A program made the position numbers and the translations under genes. From Candidatus Magasanikiibacteriota bacterium (GTDB lineage Bacteria; Patescibacteriota; Patescibacteriia; Magasanikbacterales; UBA922), in assembly GCA_023246555.1 (NCBI GenBank), contig JAHFIC010000009.1, forward strand, positions 1 to 19,931: 19,931 nucleotides of DNA, given 5' to 3'. Positions 1 through 6,652 of the stretch are shown here, piece after piece. The notes below the pieces were generated by a model that had not been told where the DNA came from, did not search any database, and saw only the letters and a program-made list of their open reading frames with translations. The first letter of the stretch is position 1. Every line of letters begins with the position of its first letter.

Positions 1-199
1 AAAGCAGAAAGGACACGGCGGTCTTTACTGCAATCGACCAGCATATCTTCGCCATTCTCGAATGCAACATACGACGCATCGCCTTGACCAATATCAAGAA
101 AAACAGCCCGAACACTGTTGTGTTCTCCTTCCGCGTCACCGTGTATACGATTACCACAAGAGCAAGGAGGATAAGAATGGCAATAATAATTTTTTTCAT
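1..199 (-). CDS. ComEC-type metallo-beta-lactamase-fold protein, N-terminal part, apparent frameshift
   Basis: Partial; it runs off the left edge. The ATG at 199-197 overlaps the comEC stop as ATGA, so translation is probably coupled. The first frame gives a lysine start and a hydrophobic helix (IIIAILILLALVVIV), a typical membrane anchor or signal, followed by TVTRKENTT. From about position 115 leftward the recognisable sequence lies in another frame: VRAVFLDIGQGDASYV, then MLVDCSKDRRVLSA, which matches the start of the MBL-fold domain usually fused to the ComEC C-terminus (VxFLDVGQGDA). The MBL frame has no start of its own, and its upstream reading (CSCGNRIHGDAEGEH) does not look like protein. 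The simplest reading is one gene with a +1/-2 shift near 105-145, either a real lesion or a base-calling error. Known role of the domain: it acts with the ComEC channel, probably on the non-transported DNA strand. Confidence 0.7.
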   Translation of the reverse strand, partial: MKKIIIAILILLALVVIVYTVTRKENTTVFGLFFLILVKAMRRMLHSRMAKICWSIAVKTAVSFLL

Positions 200-1647
200 A
201 AACTACTCGTTATCAAGCCCGTCTGCCGCCTGTCAAGGAAGCGAAAAAGAAAAAATAAAAGCACATAGGCAAAAATTACTCCCCACCATGGCAGAGATAT
301 GTCAAAAGCGGCGAATGAAAAACGAGAAAACCCAGAAACAATGAGTAAAATATATTGAAGACCAAATGACACAACCCAGGCGACCACAAATCCCAATGGA
401 GTCCAGAGCACAGACAAAAAAATTGCAATGGCGCCGCCAAGCATCAGCCACGGGATGAGCCAGAGAATAAGAATATTCACCAGAGGCGCGACTAGTGAAA
501 ATTGCCCAAAATGATACAACAGGAGCGGCAGAGTAAAAAGAATTGCCGCGCAAGTCTCTGAACCGACCTTTTTGAGATATGGGGCCAACAGTCGCGCGAA
601 CGAAAGCAGGCCAAAGGTTGCCGCAAACGACAATTGAAACCCAGCATCCCAGAGGAGAATAAACGGATTATGAAGCACCATGGCCGCGGCAGTCGGAACC
701 AGAAGATATATCGCCCGTGACGGCCTGCCGATTTGCTTGGCTGTGAGCGCTAGTAACCCCATGACCGCCGCGCGGACGACCGATGGCGATGCCCCAACCA
801 ACAGCGTAAATCCGATAATTCCTACACAAACGATCCAAAATGCCCGCTGGCGCTGTATATAGACGAACGTCAAAGCCGACATAAGAATGGTGGCGATGAT
901 CGTGATATTGTATCCGGAAATGGCAATGATGTGGGAAACGCCGGTGCGGCGAAATCCCTCTTCCAATTCTCCCAAACCGCCACGATAGCCATAGAGGAGA
1001 CCGGCCATAAAACTCGCCTTCGGCTCCGGCCAAAGCTCTTCCACACGCGTCTGCAATACATATTTCAGCGACAGGATCGCTCGCAGGACAGGATTCCCCT
1101 CTCCTTCTCCGATCTTCTTTATCACTGGATTTTGACATAACCAAAAGACACCGAGTCGAGCAAGGTACATGCCATAACGAAACCCCTCAATATCCTTGGC
1201 CGGGGGCTCAACCGTGCAGGCCACATGAACCACATCGCCGTAGCGGTATTCCGGATACAATCCGGTTTTTACGTATAGCCGCTTTCCTCCTGTTTCAATA
1301 ATATACCTCGCATCGCCAATACGAATATCCGGTTCGGCCGAGATAAACCCAGTAAATTGGGAAAGTGGCGGGAGTTGATTGGACGGAAATGCCATCGCTA
1401 GGCGAATGGCTCCCCCCAAGAAACAAATCAACATCAGAAGAAAAAAACGACTGTTTGCATGGTTCCAAAAAAATCCAAGCACAAACAGAGTGACGGAAAG
1501 AATTACTATGAGAAAAAATGAATAAGAAGAAACGTCAGCAATGGAGGCTACGATCACTCCCACCAAAAACGAAAAACAAAACGCGAGAAACGTTTTGCTT
1601 TTCGAGTGTAGGATCGACAGGAACCGTGCTTCGATCCCTTCAACCAT
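196..1647 (-). CDS. comEC: ComEC/Rec2-family DNA uptake channel protein (no C-terminal MBL domain)
   Basis: 483 aa inner-membrane protein expected to carry single-stranded DNA into the cytoplasm during natural transformation. The N-terminus has several hydrophobic helices (about residues 18-90), then a soluble OB-like segment (about 95-180, with GFISAEPDIRIGDARYIIE). The core Competence domain follows, with the family motif TGVSHIIAISGYN (SG at 244-245) and a further set of membrane helices. It ends shortly after the last helix. The usual C-terminal MBL domain is absent here and encoded by the next gene, overlapping by 4 bp. ComEC is therefore split into two proteins, as seen in other reduced genomes. 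The start lies 2 bp after the stop of the coiled-coil gene, so it sits in the LeuRS operon. The family is clear; transport activity is inferred. Confidence 0.9.
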   Translation of the reverse strand: MVEGIEARFLSILHSKSKTFLAFCFSFLVGVIVASIADVSSYSFFLIVILSVTLFVLGFFWNHANSRFFLLMLICFLGGAIRLAMAFPSNQLPPLSQFTGFISAEPDIRIGDARYIIETGGKRLYVKTGLYPEYRYGDVVHVACTVEPPAKDIEGFRYGMYLARLGVFWLCQNPVIKKIGEGEGNPVLRAILSLKYVLQTRVEELWPEPKASFMAGLLYGYRGGLGELEEGFRRTGVSHIIAISGYNITIIATILMSALTFVYIQRQRAFWIVCVGIIGFTLLVGASPSVVRAAVMGLLALTAKQIGRPSRAIYLLVPTAAAMVLHNPFILLWDAGFQLSFAATFGLLSFARLLAPYLKKVGSETCAAILFTLPLLLYHFGQFSLVAPLVNILILWLIPWLMLGGAIAIFLSVLWTPLGFVVAWVVSFGLQYILLIVSGFSRFSFAAFDISLPWWGVIFAYVLLFFLFRFLDRRQTGLITSSL

Positions 1648-1649
1648 AT

Positions 1650-1961
1650 TTAGGTCAATCCAATGAGTGGTTTTATTCGTTCAATATCATCTTGCATGCG
1701 CCGCATGCCGTGGGTGACCATGGTCAATTCTTGATCTTTTTTCTGCGCCAAGCGCACGAGCGTATCGAGCGTGTTTGAGATCTCGCGAATATCGCCTTTC
1801 GTTGCCATATTTTCCTCAATAGATGTCAGACGATCCTCATGCTCAAGCATTTTTTTTGCAAAAAAATCAAATTGATTATCATGCGCATCAAAACGTCTAT
1901 CATGTTCTGCAAGATGTTCGTCAATAGAATCAAATCTTTGAAAGATTTTATCTTCACTCAT
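1650..1961 (-). CDS. small coiled-coil protein of unknown function
   Basis: About 103 aa from the ATG at 1961-1959 (MSEDKIFQRFDSIDEHL). An upstream in-frame TTG at 2000 would add 13 residues, but the ATG gives a more normal N-terminus; neither has a well-spaced Shine-Dalgarno. The protein is almost entirely charged heptad-like helix (FDSIDEHLAEHDRRFDAHDNQFDFF and onward to ENMATKGDIREISNTLDTLV), with no transmembrane segment and no catalytic motif. It resembles short coiled-coil proteins common in CPR genomes, whose function I do not know. It sits between leuS (about 42 bp upstream) and comEC (2 bp downstream), so it is probably cotranscribed. A structural or oligomerising role is only a guess. 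Confidence 0.7.
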   Translation of the reverse strand: MSEDKIFQRFDSIDEHLAEHDRRFDAHDNQFDFFAKKMLEHEDRLTSIEENMATKGDIREISNTLDTLVRLAQKKDQELTMVTHGMRRMQDDIERIKPLIGLT

Positions 1962-2003
1962 AGTAGTGTTCAGTATAGTGAACTTCTCCTTTCTCGTCAA
2001 TCT

Positions 2004-5000
2004 TCATAAGACAATACTCACTAATTTTCCTTTAACGTAAATGACTTTTTTGGGTGCTTTGCCATCGAGGTGCTTTGCCACATTCGGTTGTGAAAGCGCG
2101 ATTTGTTTTGCGTCTTGTTCAGAAAGGTTTACGTCCGCCTCAAACGTATCGCGCAGTTTGCCGTTTATCTGCACGGCGATCGTCACGGTATCGGTTTTAA
2201 TAAGCGACTCGTCGTATGTCGGCCATTCGGCAAAGGCAATGCTCCCCTCCTCGCCGGTCTGATTCCAAAGTTCTTCGGCAATGTGCGGAGCAAACGGCGA
2301 CAACAATTTCAACAAGAGCTGATAGCTGTCAGCCGACAGCCAATCACTTTTATACATTTCATTGCACAACTCCATCAATTTCGCGATCGCGGTATTAAAT
2401 CGCATCGCCTCGACATCCTCGGTGACTTTTTTGATGATCTGGTGGACGATAGACAATAGACGAGGGTTTGTAACTTCTTGTCTCACTAATTTCTCTTGCA
2501 ATTTCCAAATTCTCTCTAGAAATCTCTTTACTCCCACCAATCCATTCGTGTCCCACGCCACCGGCTGGTCAAACGGCCCCATAAAAAGAATATACATACG
2601 GAGCGCATCTGCGCCGTATTGTTCTACCATTTCATCTGGGTTCACCACATTGCCGCGGGACTTGCTCATTTTCTCGCCGTCCGGACCCATAATGAGGCCG
2701 TGACTTGTACGTTTTGCATACGGTTCGCGTGTGGGAGCTACGCCGATGTCAAATAAAAATTGATTCCAAAAACGAGAATACAGCAGGTGAAGCACAGTAT
2801 GCTCCATGCCGCCGTTGTACCAGTCCACAGGCATCCAGTACTCCAATGCTTTCTTTGAAGCCAATTCTTTTTTATTTTCGGGATCCGCGTAGCGGAGAAA
2901 ATACCACGACGACCCGGCCCAATTCGGCATGGTGTCGGTCTCGCGTTTTGCTGACCCGCCGCATTTGGGACAGATGGTGTTTACCCAATCGGTCATCGCC
3001 GCCAGCGGAGATTCGCCGGTATCTGTCGGCTGGTATTTTTCAACTTTCGGCAGTTTGAGTGGAAGTTCAGATTCTGGAAGCGGGATCCAACCAGATGGTA
3101 AAGCCGCCTCAAGCACCAATGGTTCGGCCGTGATTGCATCATTTTTCGTGCTAAAATGTCGAACATTCGGATATATTATCTGCAAACCGCCACCAATATT
3201 TTTCGCTAGCTCTTCCAAGTGCTCTTTTTTAATCACCGGAAAATTTGCATCAGCCAAAATGATCACTTCTCCGACATGAGCTTTTATCTTTTTCCAATCA
3301 AAATTCCAATCACAACTCTTATTTAACTCAGGACGAGGGACATCAGTGAATTCTGGAAAAATTACCGGATCAACGAAGACTGCCTTGGCGACAGATTTTT
3401 TTATTTTTTCGAGAATTTTATACAAAACAGGCCCACCCAGACTATGTCCCACCAGCACGGTATGCTCATCGAAAGGAAATGGTGCGTTATCCAAAATAAA
3501 CTGTGCTTGTTCATCGATATTTGGCGTGTTGGTATTTGGTAAATCGGGATTCCAAACCTTATGTCCTCGCTCACATAGTTCTTTTTCAAGCCATGGCTTG
3601 AATCCAATGTGTGAGTTAGAAGTAAATCCATGGATGATAATGTAATTGTACTTTTTATCACGACAAACGTCGCAATGAACCAGCGGAATCGGCTCGCCCC
3701 AGTAGCGCTGGCGGGAGAAGACCCAATCACGGAGTTTGTATTGCACTTGTCGCTTCCCCACCCCTTTTTCTTCGAGCCAAGCAATAATTTTTTCTTTTGC
3801 TTCATTGGTAGACAAGCCACTGAGAAAATCTGAATTGAAGGCGACTCCATTCTCAGAAAATAAATTATTGTGACCTTTTAAAAAACGATCAATAAACTCC
3901 ACTTCCAAAGAAAAGGTAGGAGAGTCTTTTAATTTTTCTCGCGCCTCTTGTATTGGCAACCAAAAGAAATCACCTTTTTCTATTTCTTCTCGCGTACGCG
4001 GAATAACCTCATCATTTTCTAACTCAAAAACGTAACCACTGACAGTGCTAATACGATTATTTTTGCGATAATGATGGTAAAAATTATGCTCAATGGTGCC
4101 CAGTGAGGAAATAATTTTAGCACTTGTATATCCAGTTTCTTCCCTCACTTCACGCAAAAGTGAATTTTCACTACCCTCACCTTCTTCCACTCCACCGCCC
4201 GGAAGTATATATTCATTCGTCCCCGTTCGTTTATCCTGTGTTATTAACATTTTGCCATCTCGAACACAAATACCTCGAACTGTTCTGCGTTCATGTCTGT
4301 CCTCTAAGCGTGTACCAATCTGTTGTATAACAACCTCCTTGATCGGCAATCCAAACTTTCTTGCAAACGCAAAATCTCGCTCATCATGCGCTGGCACGGC
4401 CATTATGGCACCTGTGCCATAAGAGCCCAGGACATAATCTGCGACCCAGATCGAGATTTCCTCCCCATTCGCCGGATTCACTGCTTTTACGCCATTCAAT
4501 TCCACCCCTGTTTTCTCTTTACCCAGCGCCGAACGCTCCATGTCGGTTTTCCGTCTGGCATCGGCAATATATGATTCAACGTCCGATAGATTTGAAATTT
4601 GATTTTCGAGCTTTGAGATTATGTCATGCTCGGGAGCTAAAACAATATACGTCGCGCCAAAAATCGTGTCCGGCCGAGTCGTAAAAACTTCAATACTAAA
4701 CCCTGAACCCTGAACCCTGAACCCTATGAGGGCCCCCTCACTCCGCCCAATCCAATTCTTCTGCTGAACTTTCGCGCGTTCGATATAATCAACATCTTTC
4801 AAGCCCTCGAGCAAGGAATCCGCGTATTTGGTAATCGAGAGCATCCATTGTTCTTTTTCCCGCTTCTCGACCGGCCCGCCGCAACGCTCGCAACAGCCAT
4901 CGACGACCTCTTCATTGGCCAGGCCGATTTTATCCTTTGGGCACCAATTGATCGGCTGTTTCTTTTTGTAGGCAAGTCCATGCTTGAAAAATTGCAAAAA

Positions 5001-5417
5001 AATCCATTGCGTCCATTTATAATACGCAGGGTCTGTGGTATCGACGGCACGCGACCAATCAAAGCTAAAGCCGAGCGACTTGAGCTGACGCGTAAAATTA
5101 GCGATATTTTCTGCCGTCACTTCCGCCGGCGGCCGGCCGGTTTTAATAGCAAAATTTTCTGTCGGAAGGCCAAACGCGTCAAAACCAATGGGGAAAAGAA
5201 CATTCTGTCCCTCCATACGTCGCTTGCGGCAAATCACGTCCATCGCGGTATACGATCGAGGATGCCCCACATGAAGCCCAGCGCCCGACGGATAGGGAAA
5301 CTCAATCAGGCCGTAAAATTTCTTTTTACTCTCATCTTCTCGCACTTCAAAGGCCTTCTCTTTCTCCCAAAACGCCTGCCATTTGGATTCTATTTTTTTC
5401 GGATCGTATCGTTCCAT
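2004..5417 (-). CDS. leuS: leucyl-tRNA synthetase with inserted NUDIX and serine-hydrolase domains
   Basis: 1137 aa; charges tRNA-Leu with leucine in the cytoplasm. Class I motifs are intact: HVGH at 49-52 and KMSKS at 916-920. The CP1 editing domain keeps TTRPDT (246-251) and GTGAIMAVPAHDERD (the key Asp at 345), so post-transfer editing should work. A Cys cluster with CCERCGG precedes CP1. A second Cys set, C582/C585 and C816/C819, likely binds zinc. The C-terminus ends in the usual VQINGKLRD domain. Two foreign domains are inserted in frame: residues about 364-514 (NUDIX) and about 586-775 (RBBP9/YdeN-like hydrolase). Without them the protein is about 795 aa, normal for a short bacterial LeuRS. 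It starts at the ATG at 5417, diverging from the ABC operon, and leads the operon with the coiled-coil gene and comEC. Confidence 0.96.
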   Translation of the reverse strand: MERYDPKKIESKWQAFWEKEKAFEVREDESKKKFYGLIEFPYPSGAGLHVGHPRSYTAMDVICRKRRMEGQNVLFPIGFDAFGLPTENFAIKTGRPPAEVTAENIANFTRQLKSLGFSFDWSRAVDTTDPAYYKWTQWIFLQFFKHGLAYKKKQPINWCPKDKIGLANEEVVDGCCERCGGPVEKREKEQWMLSITKYADSLLEGLKDVDYIERAKVQQKNWIGRSEGALIGFRVQGSGFSIEVFTTRPDTIFGATYIVLAPEHDIISKLENQISNLSDVESYIADARRKTDMERSALGKEKTGVELNGVKAVNPANGEEISIWVADYVLGSYGTGAIMAVPAHDERDFAFARKFGLPIKEVVIQQIGTRLEDRHERRTVRGICVRDGKMLITQDKRTGTNEYILPGGGVEEGEGSENSLLREVREETGYTSAKIISSLGTIEHNFYHHYRKNNRISTVSGYVFELENDEVIPRTREEIEKGDFFWLPIQEAREKLKDSPTFSLEVEFIDRFLKGHNNLFSENGVAFNSDFLSGLSTNEAKEKIIAWLEEKGVGKRQVQYKLRDWVFSRQRYWGEPIPLVHCDVCRDKKYNYIIIHGFTSNSHIGFKPWLEKELCERGHKVWNPDLPNTNTPNIDEQAQFILDNAPFPFDEHTVLVGHSLGGPVLYKILEKIKKSVAKAVFVDPVIFPEFTDVPRPELNKSCDWNFDWKKIKAHVGEVIILADANFPVIKKEHLEELAKNIGGGLQIIYPNVRHFSTKNDAITAEPLVLEAALPSGWIPLPESELPLKLPKVEKYQPTDTGESPLAAMTDWVNTICPKCGGSAKRETDTMPNWAGSSWYFLRYADPENKKELASKKALEYWMPVDWYNGGMEHTVLHLLYSRFWNQFLFDIGVAPTREPYAKRTSHGLIMGPDGEKMSKSRGNVVNPDEMVEQYGADALRMYILFMGPFDQPVAWDTNGLVGVKRFLERIWKLQEKLVRQEVTNPRLLSIVHQIIKKVTEDVEAMRFNTAIAKLMELCNEMYKSDWLSADSYQLLLKLLSPFAPHIAEELWNQTGEEGSIAFAEWPTYDESLIKTDTVTIAVQINGKLRDTFEADVNLSEQDAKQIALSQPNVAKHLDGKAPKKVIYVKGKLVSIVL
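3093..3662 (-). other. RBBP9/YdeN-like alpha/beta hydrolase domain inserted in LeuRS (residues about 586-775)
   Basis: About 190 aa, the normal size of a single RBBP9/YdeN-type serine hydrolase. It begins YNYIIIHGFTSN, has VLVGHSLGG with nucleophile Ser659, then LADANFP with Asp723, and NVRHFS with His754. Order and spacing fit an intact Ser-Asp-His triad. It is inserted exactly after C585 of HCDVC; the expected continuation GWIPLPESELPLKLP resumes at 776. It therefore splits a segment that forms a zinc knuckle with CPKC (816-819). Family members are small serine hydrolases of poorly known substrate. Confidence 0.9.
3876..4328 (-). other. NUDIX hydrolase domain inserted in LeuRS (residues about 364-514)
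   Basis: This block interrupts LeuRS straight after the end of the editing motif region (FGLPIKEVV, residue 363) and stops where the normal sequence resumes (NNLFSENGVAF, from 517). It contains a complete NUDIX box G-x5-E-x7-RE-x-x-EE-x-G: G408, E414, R422-E423, E426-E427, G429, with the canonical PGGG just before it. The usual NUDIX context is present: a leading VRGICVRDGKMLI strand and FFWLPIQEA near the end. About 150 aa is the size of a free-standing NUDIX protein. NUDIX enzymes hydrolyse nucleoside diphosphates linked to another group X; the substrate cannot be read from sequence. Confidence 0.93.
4699..4725 (-). repeat. heptanucleotide tandem repeat inside the LeuRS editing domain
   Basis: Read on the coding strand this is GGGTTCA three times plus a partial fourth copy (GGGTTTA). 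It encodes the loop GFRVQGSGF just before the EVFTTRPDT editing motif. Seven is not a multiple of three, so gain or loss of one unit would shift the frame; the present copy number keeps it open. Confidence 0.85.
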
Positions 5418-5485
5418 ATGGACATAGCGTAGCCAAAAATAGCCGAAATAGCAAGGAAAACTTTGCTATGATACCATAGGCCTGT
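5418..5485. promoter_or_regulatory. divergent intergenic region between leuS and the ABC operon
   Basis: Only 68 bp separate two divergent starts, so both promoters must lie here or in the flanking coding ends. A plausible plus-strand -10 box TATGAT lies at 5467-5472, 13 bp before the permease ATG; no good -35 was found. A short dyad (TAGCAA ... TTGCTA) spans about 5449-5468 and the motif ATAGC recurs across the region. Promoter assignment is tentative. Confidence 0.4.
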
Positions 5486-6277
5486 ATGCGGAAATATTTT
5501 GTGATGTTTTTCATGGAAATCCAGCGCTTGTTTGCCTACCGCGCCCGGGTCATTGTTTGGGTGCTGGTAGACATTAGTACCGTCGCGATTCTGCCATTTT
5601 TCTGGCTGGCACTGTATGGAGACAGAGAGACACTCGCTGGTTTCACGCGCGCTGACATAGTAACGTATTACATTGTCGTCGGCGTCATTGGTCTGTGCGC
5701 CACCAGCCATGTCTCGCGACATGTTCACGAAAGCATCCTCAAAGGCACACTCAGCAAGTCGCTTGTCCAACCGTATGGGTATCTGGTGTACCACTTCATG
5801 CGAGAAAACAGCTACAAAGTATTTTCCGGATTGACTGCCCTCTTCTTGGTCCTCATGCTGCGCGTGTTTCTCTCCGCATACTTCATCCTGCCTTCATTCG
5901 CGACACTCCTCTGGTTTTTCTTTTTTCTCATGCTTTCCCGCCTCCTTTCGTTCTCCTTTGAAGTGATGACCGGCCTTGGCTCCTTCTGGCTTGCCGAAAC
6001 TGGCGCACTGAAACAAATCCGATTTCTCATTGAAAAAACATTCGGCGGACAGTTTGCCCCGCTGGCGCTGTTTCCGCCCTTATTACAGCTGATTTCTCGA
6101 TATCTTCCATTTCAGTATCTCTATTATATTCCAGCGCAAGTGTATCTCGAAAAAATCCCGCCAGCGGCTATTCTCCACCACGCCGGTTTTGCCCTCCTCT
6201 GGGTGCTTATCGCTTTTGCGACGATTGCGATACTCTGGAGACGCGGATTGTACCGGTATGATGGTGCAGGAATTTGA
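5486..6277 (+). CDS. ABC-2 type permease, copy A1
   Basis: 263 aa, about six hydrophobic segments. It belongs to the ABC-2 permease family that works with a DrrA-like ATPase (Pfam ABC2_membrane_6 type, recognised from memory). The family-like stretch KGTLSKSLVQP is at 86-96, and the protein ends WRRGLYRYDGAGI. It aligns without gaps to A2 over the first 96 residues: PF at 37-38, YG at 44-45, RE at 47-48, TRA at 54-56, VTY at 59-61, GT at 87-88 and P at 96. It should form one half of a membrane pore with a B-type partner; the cargo is unknown. The start ATG at 5486 has only a weak AGG upstream. Unlike the later permease junctions, it is followed by 375 bp of structured non-coding DNA. Confidence 0.88.
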   Translation: MRKYFVMFFMEIQRLFAYRARVIVWVLVDISTVAILPFFWLALYGDRETLAGFTRADIVTYYIVVGVIGLCATSHVSRHVHESILKGTLSKSLVQPYGYLVYHFMRENSYKVFSGLTALFLVLMLRVFLSAYFILPSFATLLWFFFFLMLSRLLSFSFEVMTGLGSFWLAETGALKQIRFLIEKTFGGQFAPLALFPPLLQLISRYLPFQYLYYIPAQVYLEKIPPAAILHHAGFALLWVLIAFATIAILWRRGLYRYDGAGI

Positions 6278-6652
6278 AATATGTTTATTCATCTGTCGGT
6301 GCAAGTCGGCTCGGAGAACACCCTGTATGGCCGCTCGTGCGCCCAGCGTGCGCACTTCGCTAAAGCGACCCCATTTTCTCTCCTCCACTTCGCTTCGGAA
6401 CCATGCCCGAAAGATGGGGTCGATTTGCCATCCAGGGTGTTCTCCGACGCCTCAACACAATACAATAACGATTGCGTTCACTGTGTTGAAGCGGCCTGAT
6501 GTTGTCCAAAAGACAATTCGCAGGCCGAGCGGGCATGGTGTCCCGCCGATGGCGGGACGAGCGAGGCCGAGTCATAGTGCGGCGCCACGCTGGGGCGCCG
6601 ACACGTGTCGTTGAACAATGTCAGGCCGCTAATATAGATCAAGGAATATGAT
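6278..6652. repeat. structured inverted-repeat element between permeases A1 and B1
   Basis: Three adjoining inverted-repeat units fill 6311-6630. Unit 1 (6311-6447) has arms of about 21 bp with one mismatch: TCGGAGAACACCCTG at the left, its complement CAGGGTGTTCTCCGA at the right, with a nested pair CGACCCCAT (6366-6374)/ATGGGGTCG (6414-6422). Unit 2 (6452-6489) has TCAACACA/TGTGTTGA arms. Unit 3 (6490-6630) has AGCGGCCTGA/TCAGGCCGCT arms enclosing a perfect 8-bp GTCCCGCC/GGCGGGAC hairpin (6540-6558) and a CGGCGCC/GGCGCCG hairpin (about 6580-6600). Open frames here look like non-protein. It could be a MITE-like mobile repeat, an intra-operon RNA structure, or both. AAGGA near 6643-6647 serves the next gene. 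Confidence 0.75.

Noticed and set aside
3401..3850. 149-aa minus-strand frame overlapping leuS
   Set aside because: Out-of-frame overlap with the LeuRS catalytic core and hydrolase insert; it only copies low-complexity sequence.
3093..4328. Inteins or homing endonucleases in leuS
   Set aside because: Neither insert begins with Cys/Ser or ends with the His-Asn splice signal, and no LAGLIDADG or HNH motif is present; they match NUDIX and alpha/beta hydrolase domains instead.
4848..5432. 194-aa open frame on the plus strand
   Set aside because: Antisense to the N-terminal catalytic part of LeuRS (HVGH motif).
6189..6614. Open frames of 141 and 72 aa on the plus strand in the A1-B1 gap
   Set aside because: They run through the inverted repeats, have no ribosome-binding site and no protein-like pattern.
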